Part shown: positions 1 through 8,994 of the stretch, one piece after another
Layout: each line of letters begins with the position of its first letter
Position numbering within the stretch: position 1 is the first letter of the stretch
Origin: Streptococcus oralis
Lineage (GTDB): Bacteria; Bacillota; Bacilli; Lactobacillales; Streptococcaceae
Direction of reading: 5' to 3'
NCBI RefSeq assembly: GCF_001578945.1
Contig: NZ_KQ969550.1
Location: 203,423 to 259,945, forward strand
Length of the DNA: 56,523 nucleotides
Position numbers and translations under genes: made by a program
The notes under the pieces: generated by a model
The model's database searches: none
Told to the model about the DNA's origin: nothing
What the model saw: only the letters and a program-made list of their open reading frames with translations

Positions 1-64
1 AGAATAAAGTCCTATCTAGAATTATCTCTTGTACTTCAACGTATATATCAGACCTACGATATTT

Positions 65-115
65 CTTGAGCTACCTGTCAATAAAATAGTTGCACTTTGA
101 TTTTAAATGAGTATA
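65..115 (+). repeat. Decayed BOX element, boxC-like end
   Basis: This stretch resembles the boxC end of the two clearer BOX elements in the window. TTGCACTTTGATTTT followed by GAGTATA lines up with the boxC end at 8995-9108, and TTGAGCTACCTG resembles the boxB-boxC junction. The middle has diverged and no boxA partner is clear to the left. It lies downstream of the rpmH terminator. I read it as a decayed copy. The similarity is short, so chance cannot be excluded. Confidence 0.35.
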
Positions 116-165
116 AAACCTTCATCTGAAATGGATGACTCATTGGAAAATTCATTATTCAATGC

Positions 166-202
166 AAAACAAAAGCCAGTAGACTCGAGTTCCTACTGAC
201 TT
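166..202 (-). terminator. rpmH terminator
   Basis: On the minus strand GTCAGTAG pairs with CTACTGGC, with one G-T wobble, around a loop that contains the palindrome ACTCGAGT. It is followed by TTTTGTTTT. It starts about 20 bases after the rpmH stop codon and fits an intrinsic terminator. Confidence 0.8.
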
Positions 203-222
203 CTTTGTTGAATTCGTTTGGA

Positions 223-357
223 TTATGCAGCCAAAACTTTGCGTCCTTTACGACGACGAGCTGCCAATACGCGACGACCGTTTTTAGTTGACATACGGTG
301 ACGGAATCCGTGTTTGCGCGCACGACGAAGTTTACTTGGTTGATAAGTACGTTTCAC
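223..357 (-). CDS. rpmH: 50S ribosomal protein L34
   Basis: This 44-residue protein is ribosomal protein L34, a component of the large subunit. The translation begins with the family signature [11 protein letters not shown], continues through the [13 protein letters not shown] core and ends in a lysine/arginine-rich tail, all at the expected length. The start is a GTG codon at 355-357, preceded at good spacing by AGGAGG. No ATG would keep the conserved N-terminus. The gene is too short for many ORF finders. It has its own terminator. In many bacteria rpmH is followed by rnpA, but here the terminator and a BOX-like remnant follow, so it appears monocistronic. Confidence 0.97.
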   Translation of the reverse strand: MKRTYQPSKLRRARKHGFRHRMSTKNGRRVLAARRRKGRKVLAA

Positions 358-501
358 GATGAATACCTCCTCATAGATTTTGTATTCGTTTAGCCGGCTA
401 TAAAGTGATCAGTTACTAAACATACTTTACTATTCTATCTGATTCTTACCTATTTGTCAATAGCTCTAAGGAAATGTTTCCTGCTTTTCCCTATGAAAGC
501 C

Positions 502-1716
502 TTATCTACGATACTGTTTCAAGAAACGTGTCATCTTTTCTTGGATTTGCGCTAATTCGTCCACACGAGGGAGGTAAACGATACGGAAATGGTCTGGTTC
601 TTGCCAATTAAAGCCGCGACCATGAACCAAGAGAACCTTTTCCTGCTTCAAGAAATTAAGAACAAACTGCTCATCATCATCGATGCGGTACATATTGCGA
701 TCAATTTTCGGGAAGATATAAAGCCCAGCCTTGGGTTTGACCGCAGACAAACCTGGGATATCTTGAATAGCATTGTAAATGAAGTTTCTTTGCTCGTAAA
801 TCCGTCCACCTGGAAGAAGCAATTCGTCCACTGACTGGTGCCCACCTAACGAGGTTTGCACGACTTGTTGGGCCAAAACATTAGAGCAAAGGCGCATATT
901 GGACAGCATATTGAGCCCTTCGATATAGCCCTTGACATGCGTCTTAGGACCAGATAAGACCATCCATCCTACACGGAAGCCAGCAATACGGTGGGATTTT
1001 GAAAGACCATTCATGCTGACACAGAAAACATCTGGCGCGAGACTTGCGACTGGCGTGTGCACATGCCCATCCATCACCATACGGTCATAAATCTCATCCG
1101 CAAAGATAATCAAATCGTTCTGACGAGCGATTTCAATAATCTCCAACAAGAGTTCCTTAGGATAAAGGGCTCCAGTTGGGTTGTTTGGATTGATAAGAAC
1201 GATTGCCTTAGTATTGGAAGTAATTTTCGACTTAATATCGTCAATATCTGGGTACCATTCTGCAGCTTCATCACAGATATAGTGAACGGCATTTCCCCCA
1301 GCTAGGCTGACCGCGGCTGTCCAGAGAGGATAGTCTGGCATAGGCACCAAGACCTCATCTCCATTGTCCAAAAGCCCTTGCATGGACATAACAATCAGCT
1401 CACTGACACCATTTCCAAGGTAAATGTCCTCAATATCCACATTTGGAAATTTCTTGAGCTGGCAATACTGCATGATCGCTTTTCGCGCAGAGAAAATCCC
1501 CTTGGAGTCTGAATAACCTTCACTATCACGCGCATTCATAATCAGGTCATGAATGACCTCATCTGGCGCTGTAAAGCCAAATTCTGCTGGATTTCCAGTA
1601 TTGAGACGGAGAATTTTTTCTCCGTTGGCCCGCATACGCATGGCTTCTTCAAGCACAGGACCACGGATATCATAAGCAACATGCTCTAACTTACTAGACT
1701 TGTTATATTCTTTCAT
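502..1716 (-). CDS. PLP-dependent class I aminotransferase, AlaT-like
   Basis: This 404-residue fold-type I aminotransferase should move an amino group between an amino acid and a 2-oxo acid in the cytoplasm. The PLP lysine is K240 in SLSKSHRIAGFR-type context (here NGLSKSHRIAGFR). The NPNNPTG cofactor motif is at about 176-182, FADEIYD at about 205-211, and the C-terminal substrate arginine region reads FRIVYLPR. Length and motifs best match the AlaA/AlaT alanine-pyruvate group rather than classical aspartate aminotransferase, but substrate cannot be settled from sequence alone. The ATG at 1716 is followed by MKEYNKSSKLEHVAYDIRGP, typical of the family N-terminus. It is separated from neighbours and probably transcribed alone. 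Confidence 0.88.
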   Translation of the reverse strand: MKEYNKSSKLEHVAYDIRGPVLEEAMRMRANGEKILRLNTGNPAEFGFTAPDEVIHDLIMNARDSEGYSDSKGIFSARKAIMQYCQLKKFPNVDIEDIYLGNGVSELIVMSMQGLLDNGDEVLVPMPDYPLWTAAVSLAGGNAVHYICDEAAEWYPDIDDIKSKITSNTKAIVLINPNNPTGALYPKELLLEIIEIARQNDLIIFADEIYDRMVMDGHVHTPVASLAPDVFCVSMNGLSKSHRIAGFRVGWMVLSGPKTHVKGYIEGLNMLSNMRLCSNVLAQQVVQTSLGGHQSVDELLLPGGRIYEQRNFIYNAIQDIPGLSAVKPKAGLYIFPKIDRNMYRIDDDEQFVLNFLKQEKVLLVHGRGFNWQEPDHFRIVYLPRVDELAQIQEKMTRFLKQYRR

Positions 1717-1859
1717 CTTGTTTCCTCAATTCACCGAGATAGTAACATTATACCACTAGAAAGGGATGGCGACAAGTTTCCTGAAATGAGCAAGCAAAGA
1801 AAAAAACTCACAACGACTAGGTTCTCACCGTCTAAATAACTAGAATGCAGAATCATTTC

Positions 1860-2159
1860 TCACATACCAAAAGACAAACCTAGGAAGAGCAATGCTAAAA
1901 AGGAATCATACAAAAGATTAAACATGAGAAAGAGCCCCCACGTAACCAAATAGTCCAAGCGAGCACTTCTCTTTGCAATCACAAATAAAATGATGTGGTA
2001 GACTAAGTGAAAGAGAAGAAAGCCAACAAAACCTCGATAGAGAACAGGCACAACTCTTTCCAGCTGCCAAACCATCACTACTTCTCCTACAAGTGACGCA
2101 AGGATAATTCCATGATAAAGAAAACTTATTTTTTTAGAAGCTTGAACAGACTCTTTCAT
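1860..2159 (-). CDS. Small four-helix membrane protein of unknown function
   Basis: I do not recognise a named family for this 99-residue protein. It has a short basic N-terminus (MKESVQASKK) and then about four hydrophobic stretches of membrane-spanning length (approximately residues 12-30, 40-60, 67-82 and 84-98), so it is an integral membrane protein with almost no soluble part. The start is ATG with GGAGAAAG just upstream. It lies between the aminotransferase and the divergent stress-protein gene and has no obvious partner. No motif suggests a function. Confidence 0.7.
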   Translation of the reverse strand: MKESVQASKKISFLYHGIILASLVGEVVMVWQLERVVPVLYRGFVGFLLFHLVYHIILFVIAKRSARLDYLVTWGLFLMFNLLYDSFLALLFLGLSFGM

Positions 2160-2326
2160 ACTTTCTCCTTCCTCTCACTGTGTTTCCTACTATCCCGTTT
2201 TCTTTTATTTTAACATATCTCCACCAAATCGAATCTCCGATAATATTTATTTAAATATGATTTTTACTTTACTTCTTTAGTGAAAAGGATTACAATAAAA
2301 GTAAGAAAATTTCAGGAGGTTTCATT

Positions 2327-2779
2327 ATGGCACAACGTTACCAAAATGTTATGGTTGCAATTGATGGTTCTAAAGAGGCTGACTTGGCTTTCGTCAAAGG
2401 TGTTTACACTGCTCTACGCAACGAATCTAAACTCACCATTGCCCATGTTATTGACACACGCGCTCTTCAAAGCGTGTCTACCTTTGACGCTGAAGTTTAC
2501 GAAGAACTTCAAGTAGATGCTGAAAGTTTGATGAAAGAGTACGAAAAACGTGCAAAAGATGCGGGCGTGACGGATATTCACATCGTCATCGAAATGGGAA
2601 ATCCGAAAACCCTCCTTGCCCGCACCATTCCAGACGCAGAAAATGTTGACTTGATTCTCGTCGGTGCAACAGGGCTTAACGCCTTTGAACGCCTCTTGGT
2701 TGGCTCTTCATCTGAATACATCCTCCGCCACGCAAAAGTTGATTTGCTGGTCGTGAGAGAACAAGAAAAAACATTATAG
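2327..2779 (+). CDS. Universal stress protein, UspA family
   Basis: This 150-residue cytoplasmic protein has the single-domain Usp fold. It opens with YQNVMVAIDGSKEADLAF, where the aspartate of VAIDGS contacts the nucleotide. It carries the ATP-binding pattern G-x2-G-x9-G(S/T) as GATGLNAFERLLVGSSSEYI near residues 119-138 and ends in the typical VDLLVVR strand. An ATP-binding Usp is therefore likely. The start follows CAGGAGG at ideal spacing. A TACAAT -10 box lies at 2291-2296 with a TTTACT -35 box 17 bases upstream. The gene is monocistronic and closed by a strong terminator shared with the opposite gene. Confidence 0.92.
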   Translation: MAQRYQNVMVAIDGSKEADLAFVKGVYTALRNESKLTIAHVIDTRALQSVSTFDAEVYEELQVDAESLMKEYEKRAKDAGVTDIHIVIEMGNPKTLLARTIPDAENVDLILVGATGLNAFERLLVGSSSEYILRHAKVDLLVVREQEKTL

Positions 2780-2785
2780 GAACAC

Positions 2786-2813
2786 AAAAGGAGCCTGCTA
2801 GGCTCCCTTTTTT
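2786..2813. terminator. Bidirectional terminator between usp and the HAD gene
   Basis: AAAGGAGCC, loop TGCTA and GGCTCCCTTTTTT form a GC-rich hairpin with a run of T on the plus strand and a run of A on its other side. It lies between the stop codons of two convergent genes and can serve both. Confidence 0.88.
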
Positions 2814-2814
2814 C

Positions 2815-4200
2815 TTACTTATTTCTCTCTTTATGTCGTTCATAAGCCTTGATTTGACGTTGAATTTCTTTTTCAATCGCAGGTTCTGGAGCATATTTTT
2901 CGTCCCAGTCATCTGGTTTTAAAATTTTGTGCGTAACAGGGTCAAAATGAGCTTTCCCATCAGGAAAAACCTTCCCCATGTTTGCCTCATGCACAATATC
3001 AAAGATGCGTTCTGGATCCACTCCCATCAGGGCAAAACTGCCGTAAGTAAAATACAGTGTATCAATTAAGGCATCAACCTGCCCGATTAGATCTTTTTGG
3101 GCAGGCGTTTTTTGCCTCACCTTTTCAGCCGCCTTATCAAGTGCTTCATGCATGCTTGCAAGGGAGTTTTGGAATTCTTCCTCCGAAGAACTTGCTGCAC
3201 GGACAAACTCTACTAATTCTTCAATTTTAAAGTCTGCGCGGTGGGTTGCACCTTCAGCATCCCATGCCTGTGGTTCTTCTTGAGTTCGTTCATCCATTAT
3301 GTGGTGGAAGGTCTTGACCTTATTAAAGTGGTAGTCCCGACTGACAAACACTTTTTCTGAAGCCAAAACACCAAAGTGCTCGAGCGCCTTGTGGATGCCA
3401 TCTTGTTGGTTACTTGCTGTAATGTGCTTGGCAACTTCTTTGACGCTGCTACTGCCATTTCCCATGGCTACAGACATACCAACACCTGCCAACATTTCCA
3501 GGTCATTGTCTGAATCACCAAAGGCCATGACTTGGTTGAGATCAAAACCATACTCTTTACCGACTCGACGAATGCCTTCTAGTTTGGAATTTCCTTGGTT
3601 AATGATATCTGCGGCAAAAGGATTGCTTCGAGTTAATTTCAAGTCGTCAAAATCACTTGCTGCCTTCTCAGATTCTTCTGGCGTCATCAGCATCAAAACT
3701 TGGTAAATGGGTTGATTAATCAAGTTAAGCAAGTCGTTTTCCTTTTGAGGAACTGCCTTGCTGACCATTCGATTAAAAGAGCGGCTAACAGTTCTTGTCA
3801 GCACAGTCGGAATAAAACGACTAACCAGTTGGGAAAAGGATCCGAGACCAAATGACATAATCTTCGAACCAACAACGGCATGCTCGGTTCCAAGAGCGAT
3901 TTCTTTTCGCTCCTTTTTTGCATAAGCAATCAGTTGACGCAGGCTTGACTTAGCGATTGGGCTTGCAAAGAGTACCTTTTCTTTATTAAAAATGTATTGA
4001 CCATTGTAGGTCACCGCAAAGTCTAAGTCCAAGTCTTCCATCAATTCCTTGACAAAAAACGGCCCTCGCCCTGTCGCTACTCCAACAAGTACCCCTTGTT
4101 CTTTAACAATCTTAATCGCGTCCTTAGTGGATTTCAAAACACTCTTGCGATCGTTGACTAGCGTTCCATCAATATCAAAAAAAACAGCTTTGACTTCCAT
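2815..4200 (-). CDS. Cof-type HAD-IIB phosphatase fused to a MazG-like domain
   Basis: The protein has 461 residues, while a Cof-type phosphatase alone has about 270. Residues 1 to about 275 are a HAD-IIB phosphatase, with FFDIDGTLV (motif I nucleophile), ATGR (motif II), a conserved lysine, and GDSDNDLEML (motif IV). Residues from about 285 to 461 look like an all-alpha NTP pyrophosphohydrolase. The pattern IEELVEF followed by QVDALIDTLYF is the E-x-x-E / D-x-x-x-D metal-binding layout of MazG and phosphoribosyl-ATP pyrophosphatase. The fusion suggests a two-step clean-up of a nucleotide or sugar-nucleotide: pyrophosphate release, then dephosphorylation. That pathway is inference. The C-terminus ends in a charged tail. 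A TATAAT -10 box lies upstream in the spacer shared with asparaginase. Confidence 0.85.
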   Translation of the reverse strand: MEVKAVFFDIDGTLVNDRKSVLKSTKDAIKIVKEQGVLVGVATGRGPFFVKELMEDLDLDFAVTYNGQYIFNKEKVLFASPIAKSSLRQLIAYAKKERKEIALGTEHAVVGSKIMSFGLGSFSQLVSRFIPTVLTRTVSRSFNRMVSKAVPQKENDLLNLINQPIYQVLMLMTPEESEKAASDFDDLKLTRSNPFAADIINQGNSKLEGIRRVGKEYGFDLNQVMAFGDSDNDLEMLAGVGMSVAMGNGSSSVKEVAKHITASNQQDGIHKALEHFGVLASEKVFVSRDYHFNKVKTFHHIMDERTQEEPQAWDAEGATHRADFKIEELVEFVRAASSSEEEFQNSLASMHEALDKAAEKVRQKTPAQKDLIGQVDALIDTLYFTYGSFALMGVDPERIFDIVHEANMGKVFPDGKAHFDPVTHKILKPDDWDEKYAPEPAIEKEIQRQIKAYERHKERNK

Positions 4201-4265
4201 CCTATCCCATTCTCCCCTTTTGTGTTACAATGATTATACCACATTTCAGAAAGAGTGAGTAATTC

Positions 4266-5228
4266 ATGCCTAAGAAAATCCTTGTTTTACATACAGGTGG
4301 GACTATTTCCATGCAAGCTGACGCCACTGGGGCAGTTGTGACTAGCCAGGACAATCCCATGAATCATGTTTCCAATCCACTTGAAGGGATTGAGGTTCAT
4401 GCCCTAGACTTTTTTAATCTGCCAAGCCCCCATATCAAACCCAAGCATATGCTTGCACTCTATCATAAAATCAAAGAGGAAGCTGATAACTACGATGGAG
4501 TTGTCATCACACATGGTACAGATACCTTAGAAGAAACAGCTTACTTCCTTGATACCATGAAAATTCCACCCATCCCCATCGTTCTAACAGGCGCCATGCG
4601 CAGTTCCAATGAACTGGGCAGCGATGGTGTTTATAACTATCTGAGCGCTTTGCGAGTTGCCAGCGATGATAAAGCAACCGACAAGGGGGTGCTGGTCGTC
4701 ATGAACGATGAGATCCACGCAGCCAAGTATGTTACCAAAACTCATACGACCAACGTCAGCACCTTTCAAACCCCAACACATGGACCACTTGGTCTCATCA
4801 TGAAGCAAGAAATCCTCTACTTCAAAACGGCTGAACCTCGTGTCCGGTTTGATCTCGAACATATTCAAGGTCTGGTTCCCATCATCTCAGCCTATGCAGG
4901 CATGACAGACGAGCTGATCGATATGTTAGACCTGGAACAGCTGGATGGCTTAGTCATTCAGGCCTTTGGAGCAGGTAATATTCCCAAAGAAACAGCTCAA
5001 AAATTAGAAAATCTCCTCCAAAAAGGAATTCCAGTCGCCTTGGTCTCACGGTGCTTTAATGGTATTGCAGAGCCCGTTTACGCCTATTCGGGCGGAGGGG
5101 TTCAATTACAAGAGTCTGGCGTTTTCTTTGTCAAAGAACTCAATGCTCAAAAAGCTCGCCTCAAATTATTGATTGCTATCAACGCTGGGTTAAAAGGACA
5201 AGAACTTCGCAATTACATGGAAGGTTAA
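4266..5228 (+). CDS. ansA: Type I (cytoplasmic) L-asparaginase
   Basis: This 320-residue enzyme hydrolyses L-asparagine to aspartate and ammonia. The two catalytic threonine motifs are plain: HTGGTIS with T13, and HGTDTLEE with T85-D86. It has no signal peptide, which fits the cytoplasmic low-affinity type I enzyme rather than the secreted type II. The start ATG follows GAGTGAGTAATTC, and a 65-base spacer separates it from the divergent HAD gene. The two promoters must overlap there. The gene ends in a terminator shared with ccpA. Confidence 0.93.
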   Translation: MPKKILVLHTGGTISMQADATGAVVTSQDNPMNHVSNPLEGIEVHALDFFNLPSPHIKPKHMLALYHKIKEEADNYDGVVITHGTDTLEETAYFLDTMKIPPIPIVLTGAMRSSNELGSDGVYNYLSALRVASDDKATDKGVLVVMNDEIHAAKYVTKTHTTNVSTFQTPTHGPLGLIMKQEILYFKTAEPRVRFDLEHIQGLVPIISAYAGMTDELIDMLDLEQLDGLVIQAFGAGNIPKETAQKLENLLQKGIPVALVSRCFNGIAEPVYAYSGGGVQLQESGVFFVKELNAQKARLKLLIAINAGLKGQELRNYMEG

Positions 5229-5233
5229 AATTG

Positions 5234-5268
5234 AAAATCAGGAAATCTTCTCGATTCCCTGATTTTTT
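5234..5268. terminator. Bidirectional terminator between ansA and ccpA
   Basis: AAAATCAGG pairs with CCTGATTTT, with further pairing of AAATC to GATT in the upper stem and T or A runs on both sides. It fills the whole spacer between two convergent stop codons. Confidence 0.85.
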
Positions 5269-6279
5269 CTATTTACGTTTTCGTGTCGAACGACGTTCTG
5301 TCAAACCGTGAGGTAAGAGAACTTCACGTTCTTCCAACTCTTCCTTATGCATAATCTTGGTCAACATACGCATACTGATAGCACCAAGGTCGTATAGAGG
5401 TTGAGCAATTGTCGTTAAGTTTGGACGAGTGAATCGTGCAATCTGAGAGTCATCTGTCGTGATGATTTCAAACTCTTCCGGTATAGAAATACCATGATCC
5501 GCCAAGCCATTCAACACACCCGCAGCCAATTCATCACCTGTTACAACTGCGGCTGTGGCCTGTGAAGAAACTAGACGTTCTGCCAAGGCATAACCATCGT
5601 CATAGCTGTATTTAGACTCAAAGACCAATCCTTCACTGTAGGAGATTCCTGCTTTTTTTAGCGCCTCTTTATAACCAATCAAACGAACCTTGCCATTGAT
5701 ATCATCGACTAGTGGTCCACTCACAAAAGCAATTTTCTCGTTTTCTTTTAGAAGGTAGCTCACTGCGTCAATCGTTGCTTGTTTGTAGTCGATATTGACA
5801 CTTGGAAGTTGGTGTTCTACATCCACAGTACCGGCAAGAACAACCGGTGTCCGTGAACGAGAGAACTCCGAACGAATCTTTTCAGTTAAGTGATATCCCA
5901 TAAAGACGATTCCATCTACTTGTTTTGAAAAGAGAGTGTTGACTACTGAAACTTCCTTCTCATCGTCCTCATCACTATTAGCAAGGACGATGTTGTATTT
6001 GTACATTTCAGCAATATCATCGATTCCTTTAGCTAGAGATGAAAAATAACCATTAGTGATATTTGGAATCACAACACCAACTGTCGTGGTTTTCTTGCTG
6101 GCCAAGCCACGCGCTACCGCATTTGGACGGTAGTCAAGACGATCAATCACCTCTAGAACTTTTTTACGGGTATTCTCTTTGACATTCTTATTGCCATTAA
6201 CTACACGGCTAACCGTTGCCATGGAAACACCGGCTTCACGGGCAACATCATAAATTGTTACTGTATCATCTGTGTTCAT
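5269..6279 (-). CDS. ccpA: Catabolite control protein A, LacI/GalR family
   Basis: This 336-residue regulator is the master carbon-catabolite repressor of low-GC Gram-positives. It binds cre sites with HPr-Ser46-P as partner. The N-terminal LacI-type helix-turn-helix reads TIYDVAREAGVSMATVSRVV at residues 8-27, followed by the hinge helix YRPNAVARGLASKKT. A periplasmic-binding-like effector domain fills the rest. The N-terminal sequence and length match streptococcal CcpA closely. It sits alone behind its own promoter, which holds a cre-like site, so autoregulation is likely. At least one further target is visible in the window, the manLMN promoter. Confidence 0.95.
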   Translation of the reverse strand: MNTDDTVTIYDVAREAGVSMATVSRVVNGNKNVKENTRKKVLEVIDRLDYRPNAVARGLASKKTTTVGVVIPNITNGYFSSLAKGIDDIAEMYKYNIVLANSDEDDEKEVSVVNTLFSKQVDGIVFMGYHLTEKIRSEFSRSRTPVVLAGTVDVEHQLPSVNIDYKQATIDAVSYLLKENEKIAFVSGPLVDDINGKVRLIGYKEALKKAGISYSEGLVFESKYSYDDGYALAERLVSSQATAAVVTGDELAAGVLNGLADHGISIPEEFEIITTDDSQIARFTRPNLTTIAQPLYDLGAISMRMLTKIMHKEELEEREVLLPHGLTERRSTRKRK

Positions 6280-6330
6280 TCCGTTTCCTTTCTATATTGA
6301 AAATTTCGCTTTCATACACCTACTTACTCC

Positions 6331-6359
6331 ATTTTATCACTTATTGTAAACACTTTCAA
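6331..6359 (-). promoter_or_regulatory. ccpA promoter with overlapping cre
   Basis: On the minus strand TTGAAA (6354-6359) is followed after 17 bases by TAAAAT (6331-6336). A cre-like sequence, TTGAAAGTGTTTACA (6345-6359), covers the -35 box and matches the consensus WTGNAARCGNWWNCA at all but one fixed position (T for C). This layout predicts repression of ccpA by its own product. Confidence 0.7.
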
Positions 6360-6485
6360 GTATTTTTTAGAGAATCTTTGAAAAAATTTCATCCCATGTT
6401 CTTGTTTTTTAGAAAAGAAGAAACTTCTCTTGATTTTTAGACCAATTTGCTGTATGATAAGAAAAAAGCAAAGGAGGGAGACACC

Positions 6486-6803
6486 ATGGCTTTTACGGAT
6501 ACTCAGAGACGTTCGGCCAGTTTTGGCGTTGTGACTAGCTTACCTGACGATGTCATCGATTCTTTCTGGTATATTATAGATCATTTTTTGAAAAATGTCT
6601 TCGAATTAGAAGAAGAGCTAGAGTTTCAACTTCTCAATAACGAGGGGACTATCACCTTCCATTTCTCTAGCCAGCACCTGCCGACGAGCATTGATTTTGA
6701 TTTTAGCCATCCGTTTGACCCTCTTTACCCTCCTAGGGTACTTGTTTTAGATATGGACGGCAGAGAAACCATCCTCCTTCCAGAAGAAAATGACTTATTT
6801 TAA
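6486..6803 (+). CDS. DUF960-family protein of unknown function
   Basis: This 105-residue soluble protein matches the streptococcal/lactobacillar DUF960 family as I remember it. It has an N-terminal segment FTDTQRRSASFGVVTSLPDD, a central hydrophobic helix and an acidic C-terminus. The family has no known function. I place the start at ATG 6486 because AAGGAGGGAGACACC precedes it. An in-frame upstream codon at 6447 would overlap that ribosome-binding site and has none of its own. It is convergent with the folate-operon membrane gene and shares a long terminator with it. Confidence 0.75.
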   Translation: MAFTDTQRRSASFGVVTSLPDDVIDSFWYIIDHFLKNVFELEEELEFQLLNNEGTITFHFSSQHLPTSIDFDFSHPFDPLYPPRVLVLDMDGRETILLPEENDLF

Positions 6804-6852
6804 AAACTCTAGCTTCTTGGCGCAAACTGCCGAGGAGTTAGAGTTTTCTTTT
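6803..6852. terminator. Bidirectional terminator after the DUF960 gene and the folate operon
   Basis: AAAACTCTA pairs with TAGAGTTTT, and CTTCTTGGC pairs imperfectly with GCCGAGGAG above it. This gives a long hairpin between the two convergent stop codons, with T runs on both strands. Confidence 0.8.
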
Positions 6853-8136
6853 CTAATAAATGGAGCGACTAACAACTAGACCGTTTGGTTTTGTGTACTC
6901 TAAGTCAAGGTAATCCTGGTAAGTTCCTGGAACAATGAAGCCTTGCGGGCTCAATATGTCCGTTCCGGCCTTTCCGACAATAGAGTCTGCCAGTAAAACA
7001 CAATTAGTGCTAAGAACAAAGTAGGTCTTAAACTTAGATGAGCTGAATTTATAGAGAGTCGCATCCGCTTCATGCTTTAACTGATAGGAGTAGGTATGTT
7101 TGACCTCTCCTTCTCTTCTTTTCATCAACTGTGAGCTTGGTTCCCAAGGAATTAACAGGTCTTCTATTTCTGCCAAACGAGCTTGGATAGCTGCTTTCTG
7201 TTGGTCTGTCAAACTCAAACCATAAGCAAACAAGGTCTTCTGACTTTCCCTCTTACAGAGTTCAATGTATTTTTCCCTATTGGCCTTAAATAAAACACCG
7301 TCTCCGACCATGCCGAATAAACGCTCCGAGGAGGGATCATACGAACCATAGGAAATGACCGTCCCTTGATAACAAATATCCACATGTCCCATAGCGAGAA
7401 AGAAAGAGGTTTCTGAGGTATGGACAAAAATTTCCAAATCAACCGTCTGGTCGTTTTTTCTTTCTGAACGGACTCCCCTCTCCTTGCTCTCATGACTGGA
7501 AAACCATTCATTTAACTTTCGCAAGGTACTGATAGGAATCAGGGCTGTTACAAATATCGGTAGTGTCACTCGCATGTGGCGCTTCAGCTTGGGGTTGTTT
7601 ACTAGCTTTTCAAAAAAGAAACCATCCCGAAGACTACTGCCTCCTAGCATGAGCAAGTAGAATCCTAGTAAGAGTAATTCAAAATTCGCCGCATCATGAA
7701 AAGGAGAGATGCTATAAATTCCAAATCCTATCATCCATACGGCATCGAAAAGACGATGAATCCGTGGATGAATGGCATTTTTTCGATAGAGAGACCAAGT
7801 CACTAGGCTAATAACTCCCGTAAACAGCTGATAGCTTGCAAGGACAAAAACCAGAAAGTAGAGGGCAAGGTCTTGCAAGATGATGGAGTCAAACACGAGA
7901 GCCGTGACCACCAACTTAGCCAAGGTTACAAAGATGTTTTCCCTGCGGTTTTTATCCTGAAACCAGCGAGTAAACAAGTTCCCAACTGCTGATAAGGAAA
8001 AGTAGCCCATCAGCAACTGGTACCCCATCCGTGGGATAACTTGTCCAAAATGAATCAAGAGAATCCCTAAAACAATAGCAAGCAAGCCTTCCCCAATGCT
8101 CTTCCACTTGCTATAGGTCTCGGAAAGTTTAGGCAT
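6853..8136 (-). CDS. Membrane protein at the end of the folate operon, HdeD/DUF308-like N-terminus
   Basis: This 427-residue protein has about six hydrophobic helices in residues 15-185, arranged in short repeats that resemble HdeD/DUF308 proteins. A soluble, mixed alpha/beta region of about 220 residues follows. I see no catalytic motif. The start overlaps the folBK stop by eight bases, so it is translationally coupled to the folate genes, and I recall a similar open frame in the same place in pneumococcus. A role in folate biology is possible but unsupported. The 8-base overlap is the only functional clue. Confidence 0.72.
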   Translation of the reverse strand: MPKLSETYSKWKSIGEGLLAIVLGILLIHFGQVIPRMGYQLLMGYFSLSAVGNLFTRWFQDKNRRENIFVTLAKLVVTALVFDSIILQDLALYFLVFVLASYQLFTGVISLVTWSLYRKNAIHPRIHRLFDAVWMIGFGIYSISPFHDAANFELLLLGFYLLMLGGSSLRDGFFFEKLVNNPKLKRHMRVTLPIFVTALIPISTLRKLNEWFSSHESKERGVRSERKNDQTVDLEIFVHTSETSFFLAMGHVDICYQGTVISYGSYDPSSERLFGMVGDGVLFKANREKYIELCKRESQKTLFAYGLSLTDQQKAAIQARLAEIEDLLIPWEPSSQLMKRREGEVKHTYSYQLKHEADATLYKFSSSKFKTYFVLSTNCVLLADSIVGKAGTDILSPQGFIVPGTYQDYLDLEYTKPNGLVVSRSIY

Positions 8137-8950
8137 TTCCTTGCTCCAACTGGCTAAGCAAGTAGCGAATTGGTTGTTTTAAGATTGGATGGATAAAATG
8201 GGGAGCTATTTCCTGTAAAGGCTCAAGAACAAAGCGGCGTTCTGCTATATAAGGATGAGGCAAGATGAGGTCGTCTGTATAGATGACCTGGTTTTCTACA
8301 AAGAGTAAATCTAAGTCAATCAAACGAGGCCCCCAATGCACCTCTCTCACCCGTCCCATTTCTGACTCAATGGCTAACAAAGTTTCTAACAAGACTGGTG
8401 CTGGAAGCCAAGTTTCTACTTCAATCACCTGATTGGCAAAACTATCCTGTTCCACACCACCCCAAGGCTCCGTCGTCAAGACACTGGACTCTTTGAGAAT
8501 ATGGATACCACGAACTCGCAGTTTGTCAATGGCTTGCTCCAAGTTTGCTTGCTTATCTCCCATATTGCTTCCTAGAGCGATAAAGGCTCGCTGCTTACGA
8601 CGGTGAATGGTCACCGAGCAGGTATCCAACGGTAAATGCACTGGAGCCCAAGGTTTTTTTAGTTCCAACTCAACCTCTTGGACAAGAGGGTAGGTCTCAA
8701 AGGTACGTTCAACTAGTTTGTAAGCTACCGTTTCAATCAAGTCCTCAGCGGTTTCCTGAAACCAAGTCGTCCACTGCTGACACAGTTCTCCGTAATGGAC
8801 AGATGCCGTTAAATCCAAGTCTGTCGCCGCCTTGGTCATATCATAGGATAGGATGGCTGAAACGACAAACTTCTGCCCCAATTCTTTCTCACTTGGAAAG
8901 AGACCATGATAGGCAAAAATTTCCAAATCTTTAATCTGCAGTTGATCCAT
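8129..8950 (-). CDS. folBK: Bifunctional dihydroneopterin aldolase / HPPK (SulD)
   Basis: This 273-residue fused enzyme catalyses two consecutive steps of folate synthesis. Residues 1 to about 118 are dihydroneopterin aldolase ([21 protein letters not shown]). Residues from about 122 onward are 6-hydroxymethyl-7,8-dihydropterin pyrophosphokinase, shown by [15 protein letters not shown], the ATP-site segment [21 protein letters not shown], and [12 protein letters not shown] with its metal-binding D-L-D. The fused form is the pneumococcal SulD arrangement. It follows folE in the operon, but a BOX repeat and a small hairpin separate the two, and it overlaps the membrane gene downstream. Confidence 0.93.
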   Translation of the reverse strand: MDQLQIKDLEIFAYHGLFPSEKELGQKFVVSAILSYDMTKAATDLDLTASVHYGELCQQWTTWFQETAEDLIETVAYKLVERTFETYPLVQEVELELKKPWAPVHLPLDTCSVTIHRRKQRAFIALGSNMGDKQANLEQAIDKLRVRGIHILKESSVLTTEPWGGVEQDSFANQVIEVETWLPAPVLLETLLAIESEMGRVREVHWGPRLIDLDLLFVENQVIYTDDLILPHPYIAERRFVLEPLQEIAPHFIHPILKQPIRYLLSQLEQGNA

Positions 8951-8969
8951 AACTAGTCCTTTCTAGAAA

Positions 8970-8988
8970 AATCCGCATAAAGCGGATT
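8970..8988. other. Small hairpin inside the folate operon
   Basis: AATCCGC, loop ATAAA and GCGGATT form a perfect 7-bp stem. T-rich sequence flanks it on both sides (CTTTTT on plus, TTTTTCT on minus). On the minus strand it lies between the BOX element and the folBK ribosome-binding site, so it could act as an attenuator or mRNA-processing signal. Confidence 0.5.
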
Positions 8989-8994
8989 CTTTTT

